Assembly (NCBI RefSeq): GCF_030128875.1
Contig: NZ_CP124620.1
Coordinates: 992,001-1,056,000, forward strand
Length of the DNA stretch: 64,000 nt
Direction: 5' to 3'
From: Stenotrophomonas sp. BIO128-Bstrain
Lineage (GTDB): Bacteria > Pseudomonadota > Gammaproteobacteria > Xanthomonadales > Xanthomonadaceae
Positions 52,533-60,660 of this stretch are shown here, one piece after another (position 1 is the first letter of the stretch; every line of letters starts with the position of its first letter). The position numbers were made by a program, and so were the translations under genes. Below the pieces are notes generated by a model. The model made no database searches. It was not told the origin of the DNA and saw only the letters and a program-made list of their open reading frames with translations.

Positions 52533-53072
52533 TCAGTCCTCTTTCATCGCCAGTTCCGCGGCAAGCAGCGCCTGCGCCGCCTTGCTCAGCTCGGGCGAGG
52601 GCACCACCGGCGCACCGATGGCCTCCATCATCTGATCGGTGGAGACGAACCGGCGGTGCCGGCGGTCGTAGATGCCGGTGATCAGCAGGGCACGCGTGGC
52701 GACCTTTTCCTCGTCGCCGATCAGTACCCGCTGCTCCATGATGATGCGCGTGCCGACCCAACCGGCCAGCCGCGTTTCCAAGACGAAGCGCTGGAAAGGC
52801 TTGAGCTCGCGCCGGAACTGGATGCTGCCGCCACTGACGATCGGGGCCCACTTCGAGCGCCATGCCACCCGGCCCAGGCCCATGCGGAACACGAGATCGA
52901 GCCGGCCCAGGTCGAAGATCGTCCAATAGCGGCCGTTGGTCATGTGCAGGTTGCTGTCGATGTCGTTGGGCAGCACCCGGAAGTTCAAGCGCGACACCGC
53001 GAACGGCGCGCTCAGCTTCGGGCGGAATGGCGAGGACAGCAGCAGGAACAGCAGGCGGAACCAGAGATTCAT
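52533..53072 (-). CDS. Hotdog-fold acyl-CoA thioesterase (4HBT type)
   Basis: A 179-residue thioesterase-family protein. NFRVLPNDIDSNLHMTNGRY carries the catalytic Asp and the HMTNG signature of 4-hydroxybenzoyl-CoA thioesterase relatives, followed by GGSIQFRRELKPFQRF and VATRALLITGIYD. Residues 1-18 are hydrophobic (MNLWFRLLFLLLSSPF) and may attach it to the membrane. It faces a TetR regulator across an 82-bp region with two palindromes, so it is the likely target of that regulator. Confidence 0.85.
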   Translation of the reverse strand: MNLWFRLLFLLLSSPFRPKLSAPFAVSRLNFRVLPNDIDSNLHMTNGRYWTIFDLGRLDLVFRMGLGRVAWRSKWAPIVSGGSIQFRRELKPFQRFVLETRLAGWVGTRIIMEQRVLIGDEEKVATRALLITGIYDRRHRRFVSTDQMMEAIGAPVVPSPELSKAAQALLAAELAMKED

Positions 53073-53089
53073 GGGCAGGGGCGCTCATC

Positions 53090-53139
53090 TATAACAGGTG
53101 TCATAATGGAAATACGCTAATCTATGACACTCGTCTTAG
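53090..53139. promoter_or_regulatory. Two palindromic TetR-type operators in a divergent promoter
   Basis: Site 1 (53090-53105) has the symmetry TAT-N-ACA-N2-TGT-N-ATA. Site 2 (53122-53139) reads CTA-N-GAC-N4-GTC-N-TAG. The two share a TATGACA-like half site, and their centres are about 33 bp apart. They fill the space between the thioesterase gene (start 53072) and the tetR gene (start 53155). Site 2 resembles the TAGAC-N4-GTCTA type of LmrA/YxaF regulators. Confidence 0.65.
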
Positions 53140-53154
53140 CAAGGAGTCCGGCTC

Positions 53155-53730
53155 ATGAGTGCACGTCATTCCGATGCGCCGCAGCGCGTCGTGGCTGCGG
53201 CCGCGGAAATGCTGGCCACCTACGGACTCAATGCCTCCAGCGTCCGTGAGGTCGCCAAGCGCGCGCAGGCGCCGTTCGGCTCCACCTACCACCACTTTCC
53301 CGGCGGCAAGCAGCAGGTCCTGGCCGAAGCCACGACATTGGCGGGCACCAAGGTGGATGCGCTGCTCGATACCTGCCTGCAGGGAGCGGCCCCCGACGGG
53401 CTGTCCTTGTTCCTGGCGGCGTGGCGCGAGCGCCTGATCCGCTCGGCGTTCCATGTCGGCTGCCCGGTGCTTGCGGCGGCGGTCGAAGAGCCGATCGACG
53501 ATGCACCCGACGATGCACGGCGGGCCGCGGCCGAGGTATTCGCGCGCTGGGAAGCCCGTCTGACCGAAGCGTTGGGTCGGGGTGGCCGCTCGCCCGAGCA
53601 GGCCAACGGCATTGCCACCATGATCATCGCCAGCATTGAAGGCGCGGTGGCGATGAGCCGGGCCACGCGTGACATCGGACCCTTCGATCGCGTCGCAGCG
53701 CAGCTTGAATCCCTGGTCGCCGATCGCTGA
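53155..53730 (+). CDS. TetR-family regulator (YxaF/LmrA type)
   Basis: A 191-residue repressor-type protein. The HTH at about residues 15-55 reads ASSVREVAKRAQAPFGSTYH, then HFPGGKQQVLAEA, the variant typical of the YxaF/LmrA group. The C-terminal ligand domain has HVGCPVLAAAVEE. AAGGAG lies about 8 nt before the ATG. It probably controls itself and the divergent thioesterase gene through the two palindromes upstream. Confidence 0.9.
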   Translation: MSARHSDAPQRVVAAAAEMLATYGLNASSVREVAKRAQAPFGSTYHHFPGGKQQVLAEATTLAGTKVDALLDTCLQGAAPDGLSLFLAAWRERLIRSAFHVGCPVLAAAVEEPIDDAPDDARRAAAEVFARWEARLTEALGRGGRSPEQANGIATMIIASIEGAVAMSRATRDIGPFDRVAAQLESLVADR

Positions 53731-53764
53731 GACTGTCCGCTTGCCCTCAGCGGAGCGCCACGCC

Positions 53765-54547
53765 GTGCCAGCCTTGATCCGTTCCACCCTCGTCGCGACG
53801 CTCGCGTTGTGTGCCCTGCAACCGGTGGCGCAGGCGCAGGATCGCCCGGCGATCAATCCCCTGTACCTCATGCCGGCAGACCAGGCGACACCCGCGCAGG
53901 TCACGCAGATGCAGCAGCGCCTGCTGGATTGGCCGCAACTGCAGCGCTATCGCGACGAGAACGCGGCGTTGCCGCCGGTCGCCCCGGGTGCCAAGCGCGT
54001 GGTGTTCTACGGTGACTCGATCACCGAAGGTTGGGGACCGACCGGTAGCGAGCGTTTCTTCCCGGGCAAGCCGTACGTCAACCGCGGCATCTCCGGGCAG
54101 ACCACCGCGCAGATGCTGGTGCGCTTCCAGCAGGATGTCATCGCGCTGAAGCCGGCCGCGGTGGTGATCCTGGCGGGCACCAACGATATCGCCGGCAACA
54201 CCGGGCCGACGACGCAGGCGATGATCGAAGACAACCTGCACGCGATGGTGGAACTGGCGCAGGCGCACAACCTCCGCGTCGTGCTGGCCTCGGTACTGCC
54301 GGTCAGCGACTACCCGTGGCAACCCGGCGTGCAGCCCGCCGGCAAGGTCACCGCGCTCAACCGGGCATTGCGCGCCTATGCGGCGCAGCAGGGGCTGGTC
54401 TATCTGGATTACCACACGGCCATGACAAACAAGGATGGCGGCCTGGACCCGGAACTGGCTGCCGATGGCGTGCATCCCACGCCGGCCGGTTACGCGAAGA
54501 TGGTGCCGTTGGCCGAAGCGGCGATTGCCCGGGCACAGGGGCGCTGA
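53765..54547 (+). CDS. Secreted SGNH/GDSL-type esterase
   Basis: A 260-residue hydrolase. A signal peptide (residues 1-22, STLVATLALCALQPVAQAQ) is followed by block I VVFYGDSITEGWG (nucleophile Ser), block II NRGISGQTTAQML, block III VVILAGTNDIAGNTGP, and block V DGVHPTPAGYAKM (Asp, His). It resembles periplasmic acetyl-hydrolases or lysophospholipase-like enzymes of the SGNH family. The start is GTG 53765, with GGAG 10 nt upstream; a longer frame would begin inside tetR. It lies 34 nt after tetR and may share its transcript. Confidence 0.88.
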   Translation: MPALIRSTLVATLALCALQPVAQAQDRPAINPLYLMPADQATPAQVTQMQQRLLDWPQLQRYRDENAALPPVAPGAKRVVFYGDSITEGWGPTGSERFFPGKPYVNRGISGQTTAQMLVRFQQDVIALKPAAVVILAGTNDIAGNTGPTTQAMIEDNLHAMVELAQAHNLRVVLASVLPVSDYPWQPGVQPAGKVTALNRALRAYAAQQGLVYLDYHTAMTNKDGGLDPELAADGVHPTPAGYAKMVPLAEAAIARAQGR

Positions 54548-54567
54548 AGCAATCCCCGGGTCGCGGC

Positions 54568-55251
54568 TTACTGTGCCGCCTGCTGCGCTAGCAGCTCGGA
54601 CAGACCGAGCCACCCGATCTGCACGCCGATGCACAGAATCACGAATGCCAGCAGCCGCAGCACGACCTGGGTGCCGGTGCGACCCAGCAGTGACTGCAGC
54701 CGCCCGGCGTAGCGCATGCACAGGTAGATCAAGGCGCACAGTGCAAGCAATGCGCACGCGGCGGCTGCGATGTGCACGGCCTCCGGTCCCTGTGCCGGTG
54801 AGCTCGTGCCAACCGCGATGGCCACCGCGATGGATCCCGGTCCCACCGTAAGGGGCAGGGTGAAGGGATAGAACAGCAATGAGTCCAGCGAGGCCTCCGC
54901 ATCGTCGCGGGCCTCCTGCTGGGCGGCGCCGGCCAGCGAGCCATGCTCGCCCTGCGCGGGTGCCTGCAGCAGGCGCCACCCGGTCACCGCGATCACCAGC
55001 CCGCCCGCCAGCCGCAGCACGGGGATCGAGATGCCGAAGAACGACAGCACATAGGCCCCGATGCCGATCGAGGCGGCAAGCATCACCAGGCTGTTGAAGG
55101 CCACCGCGCGGGCCACCCGGCTCCGCTGGGCAGTGGTGGCTTCAGGCACGATGCCGAGCACCATCAGCGCCGCGCCCGGCGGATTGATCACCGGGAGCAG
55201 GCTGGTGAAGATCACCAGGAAGGTATGGCTGAAGTCGTTCCACATGGCCAT
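54568..55251 (-). CDS. MarC-family (UPF0056/NAAT) membrane protein
   Basis: A 227-residue protein with six predicted membrane helices. The N-terminus LVIFTSLLPVINPPGAALMV, FTLPLTVGPGSIAVAIAVG and the C-terminal LAFVILCIGVQIGWLGL are MarC-family features. No transport substrate is established. ATG 55251 is chosen; ATG 55245 is as plausible. It is divergent from the FNR-box operon, whose regulatory region lies just upstream of this gene. Confidence 0.88.
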   Translation of the reverse strand: MAMWNDFSHTFLVIFTSLLPVINPPGAALMVLGIVPEATTAQRSRVARAVAFNSLVMLAASIGIGAYVLSFFGISIPVLRLAGGLVIAVTGWRLLQAPAQGEHGSLAGAAQQEARDDAEASLDSLLFYPFTLPLTVGPGSIAVAIAVGTSSPAQGPEAVHIAAAACALLALCALIYLCMRYAGRLQSLLGRTGTQVVLRLLAFVILCIGVQIGWLGLSELLAQQAAQ

Positions 55252-55311
55252 GGGTGCTCGCAACACGCGGGGAGCCGCGCCCTACGATGCGACCACGGCG
55301 ATGAAGGCGGC

Positions 55312-55325
55312 TTGATCCTGGTCAA
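55312..55325. promoter_or_regulatory. FNR-type box 1 upstream of the multicopper oxidase operon
   Basis: TTGATCCTGGTCAA matches the FNR/Anr consensus TTGAT-N4-ATCAA at 9 of 10 defined bases. If transcription starts near 55415, it is centred at about -96.5. Confidence 0.75.
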
Positions 55326-55366
55326 GGGGCTGAATGCGCCCGTCGCGCACGGCAAGGCGTCCCGGC

Positions 55367-55380
55367 TTGATCTAGGTCAT
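55367..55380. promoter_or_regulatory. FNR-type box 2 at a class II activator position
   Basis: TTGATCTAGGTCAT matches the FNR consensus at 8 of 10 defined bases. A TACCGT hexamer at 55403-55408 is placed so that the box centre (55373.5) falls at -41.5 from a start near 55415, the standard position for FNR-activated promoters. The ATG of the first gene is 41 nt downstream of that start. Confidence 0.72.
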
Positions 55381-55455
55381 GCGTCGGGACGGCAGCACTC
55401 GCTACCGTGGGGTGGCCTGTGACCGGCGCAGGTCCGAACGCTCCGAGCGAGACCC

Positions 55456-55824
55456 ATGCACGAGCCAGCCTCTCCCCCACCTGCAGCGGACAAGCCGCCA
55501 ACACATGCGGCCTCCCTGGACGAGGACATCTGCGTCCACATCTTCACCACCTCGGCCGCGATGCTGGGCGTGTGCATGACCGTGGTCGGCGTGCTGCACG
55601 TGGTCACCGTATTGCGCCAGGTCGACACCCTCGGCGATGACCTGCTCAGCATCAACTCGCTGATCTACCTGGCCGCGTGCCTGAGCGCCTATTGGGCGCT
55701 GCGTACGCGGCGACGCAGGCGCAACCAGTTCCTGGAGGGGATGGCCGACTGGCTGTTCCTGGTCGGCCTGGTGGTCAGCGCCATTGCCACCGGTTTCATC
55801 ACCTGGGCCATCGCCGGCACCTGA
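55456..55824 (+). CDS. Three-helix membrane protein, first gene of the FNR-box operon
   Basis: A 122-residue protein. A Pro-rich cytoplasmic head of about 25 residues is followed by membrane segments near residues 28-50 (TTSAAMLGVCMTVVGVLHVV), 65-82 (INSLIYLAACLSAYWALR) and 95-119 (WLFLVGLVVSAIATGFITW), with the basic loop RTRRRRRN between the last two. I do not recognise the family. It lies 36 nt before the multicopper oxidase gene and directly behind the FNR boxes, so a part in the same process is likely. Confidence 0.75.
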   Translation: MHEPASPPPAADKPPTHAASLDEDICVHIFTTSAAMLGVCMTVVGVLHVVTVLRQVDTLGDDLLSINSLIYLAACLSAYWALRTRRRRRNQFLEGMADWLFLVGLVVSAIATGFITWAIAGT

Positions 55825-55860
55825 CGCGCCGGTCCCTTCTTCTCTCCAGCAGGTATCGCC

Positions 55861-57450
55861 ATGGCTCTGTTCCGCACCGCAGCGATTACCCCGTGCAGCC
55901 GGCAGTGGCGCCGGCTGCTGGATGCCTGTTTCGTTGCCCTGACCGGCGTGCTGCTGTGGGTGGGCGCGACGATGGCGCAGGCACCGCCGAACAGCGTGGA
56001 CCCGGGCGCAGCGCTGCAGGCCCCCATTGAGATCCGCTACGGCGCCGATGGCATCAGTGCGGGCACGCTGCGCGCGGCGATGTCGGCGGTATCCGTGGGT
56101 GGGCAGCCGTATCGCGCGCTGGTCTTCAACGGCAACTACGACGCCCCGCTGATCCGCACGCGACCCGGTGGCACGGTGGCGATCACGCTGGACAACCAGA
56201 TGGACGAGAAGACCAATCTCCACTTCCATGGGATGACGGTCACGCCGCTGGACTCGGGTGACAGCATCTTCCGCGAGGTCGGCCCGCACGAGAAAGGGCT
56301 GTACCGTTTCAAGCTGCCCCCCGATCACAGCCCGGGCGCCTACTGGTACCACAGCCATTTCCACGGCGGCGCGCAGCGCCAGGTGGAGTCGGGCATCGCC
56401 GGGCCGATCCTGGTCGACGGCATCCTCGATCCGTTCCCGGAACTGAAGGGCATCCAGGAGCGCGTTCTGGTCCTGCGCAATTTCCAGAAGACCCGTACCG
56501 GCAGGCTGGCCAGCGAGATCGTGACGAGCGCGCCATCGATCCGGACAGTCAACGGGCAGGGCGATCCGGTGATCGCCATCCAGCCCGGCGAAACCCAGCT
56601 GTGGCACCTGCTCAACATCTCCGCCAACCAGTACTTCCGCATCCGCATCAACGGGCAGAACGTGCAGATCCTGTCGCGCGACGGCAATACGGTGAACAAG
56701 CGGGTGATGACCGATGAACTGCTGATCGGGCCGTCCGCGCGTTTCAGCATTCTGGTGGTCGGCCCGTCCGCGGGCGATTACCCGGTCGAGCTGGCCGCCG
56801 GCAATACGGGTGCGGCAGGTGACCAGTACAAGGGCGCGCGCATCGCGACCCTGCGTGCCGGCGGAGCAGCTGTGGCCATCCGGGCGATCACCAGCGCATA
56901 TCCGGTATTGGAAGATCTGAGCAACGTGCGTGTGGCCAATGTCCGCCAGTTCGCCTTCCAGGATTCGGCGACTGACGGCGACGCCTTCCTGATCAATGGC
57001 GAGCGCTTCGATCCACGCCGGGTGAACACCACCGTCAAACTCGGCGATGTCGAGGAGTGGCGCCTGTACAACCCGTCCCAGGAGCTGCATCAGTTCCATA
57101 TCCACCAGACCGATTTCCAGGTGGTGGCGATCAACGACAAGCCCGTCCCGTTCAGTGGGTACCGCGATACGGTGTTCATCCCGACCCGCGGTTCGATCAC
57201 GTTGCGCATTCCGTTCCGTGATCCGGTGATGCTGGGCAAGTTCGTCTACCACTGCCACATCCTCGAGCACGAGGACGGCGGAATGATGCAGGTGATCCAG
57301 GTGGTACGCCCGGAGGACTACGCGCAGGCGGTCAAGCTGGCGCCGCTGGGTGGCATCTACGGCGACAACCAGACCTGCAGCTATCTCAGGAACACCGGGC
57401 GCGACTTCGCGCTGCCGCCCAACGTGCAGCTGCCTGCGGAGGTGCCGTGA
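55861..57450 (+). CDS. Three-domain multicopper oxidase
   Basis: A 529-residue periplasmic cuproprotein with a hydrophobic N-terminal signal ending near residue 40 (TMAQAPP). All copper ligands are visible: H121 and H123 (HFHG), H164 and H166 (YHSHFHGG), H410, H413 and H415 (HQFHIH), and the HCHILEH motif with H464, C465, H466, H470 and axial M475. This gives one type 1 and one trinuclear site, so it is laccase-like rather than a two-domain NirK nitrite reductase. The substrate is unknown. It is followed with a 1-nt overlap (TGATG) by an outer-membrane barrel gene, then a copper chaperone gene. FNR-type boxes head the operon, which is unusual for an oxygen-using enzyme. Confidence 0.93.
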   Translation: MALFRTAAITPCSRQWRRLLDACFVALTGVLLWVGATMAQAPPNSVDPGAALQAPIEIRYGADGISAGTLRAAMSAVSVGGQPYRALVFNGNYDAPLIRTRPGGTVAITLDNQMDEKTNLHFHGMTVTPLDSGDSIFREVGPHEKGLYRFKLPPDHSPGAYWYHSHFHGGAQRQVESGIAGPILVDGILDPFPELKGIQERVLVLRNFQKTRTGRLASEIVTSAPSIRTVNGQGDPVIAIQPGETQLWHLLNISANQYFRIRINGQNVQILSRDGNTVNKRVMTDELLIGPSARFSILVVGPSAGDYPVELAAGNTGAAGDQYKGARIATLRAGGAAVAIRAITSAYPVLEDLSNVRVANVRQFAFQDSATDGDAFLINGERFDPRRVNTTVKLGDVEEWRLYNPSQELHQFHIHQTDFQVVAINDKPVPFSGYRDTVFIPTRGSITLRIPFRDPVMLGKFVYHCHILEHEDGGMMQVIQVVRPEDYAQAVKLAPLGGIYGDNQTCSYLRNTGRDFALPPNVQLPAEVP

Positions 57451-58598
57451 TGCGCATCGTGTGCAGATCCCCTCTGTGTGCCGGGCTTGTTGCCGGGCTG
57501 GGCCTGCTGGCCAGCCCGGGCGCGCATGCCGACAAGGGCTATTACCCGAATCTGGGCATGGATTACAACGCGGTGATGCAGTACGACGTCAGTCGCACGG
57601 AAGGCAGTGGCGTGACCTCCCCGCGCAACACCACGGATTTCTATCCGGACATCCAGAGCAGCTTCTACATCCGCTTCAGCCCCAATGACCAGCTGCGGCT
57701 GTCCACCGAGTTCAACCCGGTCAATCCGCCAGCCGCCGGTGAAAAGCGCACTTTCGGCGATCTCGGGCTGGTGGTGAACGAACTCAACTACTACAAGCTG
57801 ACCCAGCACACCCAGCTGCAGATCGGCAAACTCCAGGTGCCGTTCGGGCGTGCGATGGACGCTGCGCCCGGCCTGTATACCAATGATTTCGTCGCCGCCT
57901 ACGACCTTGGCGGGATGCTGGGCGCCACGTACGCCTACCGCTGGTTCGGCCAGAAAGTCGGGATGATCGAAGGGGGGCTCAACCTGTACACCGCTGACAC
58001 CACCGAACTCAGCCGGCCTTTCCTGCGCAGCGGTGCGCGGGCGCAGCGCTCGGACGGCGGGCCGGCCAACACCGGCAAGCTCGATTCCTATGCGGTCACC
58101 GTGAACTGGGATGCGATGCCGGCGCTGCCGTTCCTGGAGATGCAGGCCGGCTACATGCGCAACCGCGCCGGCGTCGCGCAGCCCAACAGTGGGCCGGCCG
58201 ATGACGAAGTTATCCGCATTGTGTCCGCGCGCTACATCTGGGCGCCCGATTCCAGCGCGGACCTGGATACGACGCTGCGGTTCCGCTATTTCGATATCGT
58301 GCCGCTGGTCGAGTACGCGGATGTGCAGAATGAGAATGCGATCGCCGACAATGACACGCGCTATCTGACGACCTCGGTCACCGTCGACTACGGGCGCTGG
58401 GTCTTCGGGGCGACACGTACCGACAAGCGCCGCCCGTGGGCGGCCGGTGCGGGCCGGCATGACTATCTCAATGAAGTGAGCTGCGGCTATCGCGTGACTG
58501 GCCAACTCAGTATCGGGCTCTCCATCGGCAGCCAGGCAGTGGGTGGGCGGGAGGCCAACCTGGTCGGCATGGCGCTGTCCTACAACGGAGCGCACTGA
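57450..58598 (+). CDS. Outer-membrane beta-barrel protein (porin-like)
   Basis: A 382-residue protein with a signal peptide (residues 1-27, ending SPGAHADKG). The mature part is rich in alternating aromatic strands, such as SSFYIRFSPNDQLRLSTEF and LNYYKLTQHTQLQIGKLQVP, then DTTLRFRYFDIVPLVEY, and ends near LVGMALSYNGAH. This fits a 14- to 16-strand barrel of the phosphate-porin/OprP-like kind, although no exact family is assigned. The ATG at 57450 overlaps the oxidase stop by one base; GTG at 57447 is an alternative. SCO follows immediately. Confidence 0.82.
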   Translation: MRIVCRSPLCAGLVAGLGLLASPGAHADKGYYPNLGMDYNAVMQYDVSRTEGSGVTSPRNTTDFYPDIQSSFYIRFSPNDQLRLSTEFNPVNPPAAGEKRTFGDLGLVVNELNYYKLTQHTQLQIGKLQVPFGRAMDAAPGLYTNDFVAAYDLGGMLGATYAYRWFGQKVGMIEGGLNLYTADTTELSRPFLRSGARAQRSDGGPANTGKLDSYAVTVNWDAMPALPFLEMQAGYMRNRAGVAQPNSGPADDEVIRIVSARYIWAPDSSADLDTTLRFRYFDIVPLVEYADVQNENAIADNDTRYLTTSVTVDYGRWVFGATRTDKRRPWAAGAGRHDYLNEVSCGYRVTGQLSIGLSIGSQAVGGREANLVGMALSYNGAH

Positions 58599-58599
58599 G

Positions 58600-59199
58600 A
58601 TGGGGCGCACTCTGTGGACACTGGCGTGGGTGGGGATCGCGCTTCTGGCGCTACCGGCGTGGTCAGCCTCGCCAGACAACCCGATCGGCGGTGGTTTCAC
58701 GCTGGTCGACCAGCACGGGAAGGTAGTCACCGATCGCAGTTTCCATGGCAGACCGGTGCTGCTGTACTTCGGCTTCACGGCCTGTCCGGATGTCTGCCCG
58801 ACTGACCTCGCACGGCTGGTACGCATCGCCAGGCGGGTGCGCGCGCTCGGTGGGCCCGCGCTGAAAACGATCTTCGTCAGCGTCGATCCGGCACGCGACA
58901 CACCGTCGAAAATGAAGGCGTATGTATCGCTGTTCGGTCCCGATGTGATCGGGCTGACCGGTACCCCCGCGCAGATCGCGGCGGTCACCGATCGCTATCA
59001 CGTGTATTACCAGAAGGTGCCCTACGGCAAGCAGGGCCAGTACATGATGGATCACTCGACGTTCGTGTTCCTGCTTGATCGCGAGGGCCGCTATGTCGAC
59101 CATTTCGGGCGCACCGCCGACGAAGCCGCGGTGGCAGGCGATATCGTCGCCGGGCTGGGCGGGACGTCGCCTCGAGCGCACGCGGCCCGGCAGCGATGA
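58600..59199 (+). CDS. SCO1/SenC-family copper chaperone
   Basis: A 199-residue thioredoxin-fold protein with a signal peptide or anchor (residues 1-23). The copper-binding CxxxC is C62-C66 (FTACPDVCPTDLA), and the conserved histidine is H152 (MMDHSTFVFLLD). SCO proteins deliver copper to cuproenzymes, classically CuA of cytochrome oxidase; here the neighbour is a multicopper oxidase, its probable client. GGAG lies 10 nt before the ATG. Its stop TGA is directly adjacent to the stop of the convergent gene (TGATCA at the junction). Confidence 0.93.
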   Translation: MGRTLWTLAWVGIALLALPAWSASPDNPIGGGFTLVDQHGKVVTDRSFHGRPVLLYFGFTACPDVCPTDLARLVRIARRVRALGGPALKTIFVSVDPARDTPSKMKAYVSLFGPDVIGLTGTPAQIAAVTDRYHVYYQKVPYGKQGQYMMDHSTFVFLLDREGRYVDHFGRTADEAAVAGDIVAGLGGTSPRAHAARQR

Positions 59200-59484
59200 T
59201 CAGGGGCGGCCGTGGTCGTTGGCCGAATTCGCCGCCATCCGCAATTCCTGATCCGCCTGGATCAGCAGCTGGCGTGCACGCTCGGCATGGCCGCCGAGGC
59301 GCGAATTGTTGTCCTGCTGTGCCACACCGACCAGTTGATAGGCCTGCACGATGTGTTCCTGTGCGGTGCGGAGGTTGCCATGGCGCTCGCCGATGTTGAC
59401 GGTGGGCGCCTGCGCCAGGGCGAGCCCGGCGAGGGCGAGGGCGCCGACCAGAGCAAGGGGGGCGAGAAGGGAATGAGGCTTCAT
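59200..59484 (-). CDS. Small helical periplasmic protein with its own FNR-type box
   Basis: A 94-residue protein with a signal peptide (residues 1-25, LLAPLALVGALALAGLALAQ). The mature part is predicted mostly helical with several His and Gln residues (RHGNLRTAQEHIVQAYQLVG, GGHAERARQLLIQADQELR). I do not recognise it. The ATG at 59484 is chosen because it begins the signal peptide. It is convergent with the SCO gene with no gap. An FNR-type box lies 90 nt upstream, so it is probably co-regulated with the oxidase operon. Confidence 0.75.
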   Translation of the reverse strand: MKPHSLLAPLALVGALALAGLALAQAPTVNIGERHGNLRTAQEHIVQAYQLVGVAQQDNNSRLGGHAERARQLLIQADQELRMAANSANDHGRP

Positions 59485-59573
59485 GGGATCGACTCCGGAA
59501 AGGACAGGACGTCCGGACCGTACCCCGCTGCGTCCGGTAGGGGACACGCTACGACCGCCTGGGAACGGTCAGC

Positions 59574-59587
59574 TTGATGTGGGTCAA
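59574..59587. promoter_or_regulatory. FNR-type box upstream of the small periplasmic protein gene
   Basis: TTGATGTGGGTCAA matches the FNR consensus at 9 of 10 defined bases. On the minus strand TAGCGT (59551-59546) lies where a -10 should be if the box is centred at -41.5. Toward the plus strand no such -10 is found. The rest of the 59485-59864 gap shows nothing else I recognise. Confidence 0.72.
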
Positions 59588-59864
59588 GCGCGCAGCGCTT
59601 CGCCGGATTTCCTCGACGGCGGGACTGAACGCTTCAGCCTGCCGCGCGCCCTGAGAGGGCCCGACGGCATAAACCAGTAGAAATACTGATCGTTCGGATA
59701 TTGCACAACGCCGCGGCTCGAAACAGTATGAATCCGCCACCGGCAAGGGCGGCAGTATCAGTGCGGATGGGGTGTGTCAGTCACAGGGGGAAAGGCGGCA
59801 GGTGCAGTACCTGCCAGACGCGCCCGCGCACCGGGTGACGCAGCATCGCAGGAGGCCCACGATC

Positions 59865-60632
59865 ATGCGCATCCTCTCTGGCACGCCGTCGGCGCTGCGC
59901 TGCGCATGCTGTTCCTGCCCGCTGGGTCCGGGGTGCTTTCCGGGATCCGCCGATGCGGCCCATCTGCAGGAGTTGGAGAGGCTGGTCGAGCACACGATGC
60001 CCGTGCATGCCGGCCATCTGTTGTTCCGGCAAGGTGATCGGTTCCAGTACCTCACGGCGATCCGCTTGGGCACGGTCAAGACCTATGCAGTGGATCGCGA
60101 AGGCCGCGAGCAGACCCTCGGCTTCCACATGCCGGGTGATTTCCTCGGCCTCAGTGCCATCGATGAAGAGCGCTACCCCTGCAATGCGGTGGCGCTGGAT
60201 ACCGTGAGCCTGTGCCGGCTGCCGTTCCACGAGATCGCGGAACTGGCCACGAGAATGCCGATGCTGCAGGCCACGTTGTTCCGGTTGATGAGTCGCGACA
60301 TCGCCCGCGCCACCCAGTTGGCGTGCAACAGCATGGCCGACGAGCGGTTGGCCGCGTTCCTGATCGACATGGCCGACCGCATGGCGGCGCGGGGCTATGC
60401 TGCGAACCGGTGGCAGCTCACGATGTCGCGGATGGATATCGCCAGCTACCTGCGGCTCGCACCGGAAACCCTGAGCCGGTTGTTGCGCCGCTTCCAGGCG
60501 GAAGGGCTGGTGAATGTAGAGGGGCGCGATGTCGAAGTACGCGGCCGCGACCGCCTGCAGGTATTGGCGGCCGCCGACCCCATGCGGCGGAGCGCTGCAG
60601 CCGGCGTGCAGGTCCGCAACCAGGCGGCCTAG
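59865..60632 (+). CDS. fnr: FNR/Anr-type oxygen-sensing transcription regulator
   Basis: A 255-residue Crp/Fnr regulator. The [4Fe-4S] ligands match E. coli FNR: C15-x2-C18-x5-C24 at the N-terminus (CSCPLGPGC) and C117 in VSLCRLPF, the counterpart of C122. Two extra cysteines (C13, C16) lie in the same cluster. The recognition helix has E201, S204 and R205 (APETLSRLLRRF), the residues that read TTGAT half sites. ATG 59865 has AGGAGG 9 nt upstream and gives the usual length; a frame from 59772 would add 31 unrelated residues. It should respond to oxygen and act on the FNR boxes at 55312, 55367 and 59574. Confidence 0.92.
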   Translation: MRILSGTPSALRCACCSCPLGPGCFPGSADAAHLQELERLVEHTMPVHAGHLLFRQGDRFQYLTAIRLGTVKTYAVDREGREQTLGFHMPGDFLGLSAIDEERYPCNAVALDTVSLCRLPFHEIAELATRMPMLQATLFRLMSRDIARATQLACNSMADERLAAFLIDMADRMAARGYAANRWQLTMSRMDIASYLRLAPETLSRLLRRFQAEGLVNVEGRDVEVRGRDRLQVLAAADPMRRSAAAGVQVRNQAA

Positions 60633-60660
60633 CGCGGCATACCGCAGCGGGCCGCGGCGC

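Noticed and set aside
55861..57450. Copper nitrite reductase (NirK/AniA) as the identity of the FNR-controlled cuproprotein
   Set aside because: The protein has three cupredoxin-type regions and the full HxxHxH plus HCHxxxHxxxxM set of a laccase-type oxidase; NirK has two domains and a different ligand pattern.
59641..59700. Additional FNR box directly before fnr (near ACTGATCGTTCGGATA)
   Set aside because: It matches only a few consensus positions on each side and lies in no clear relation to a -10.
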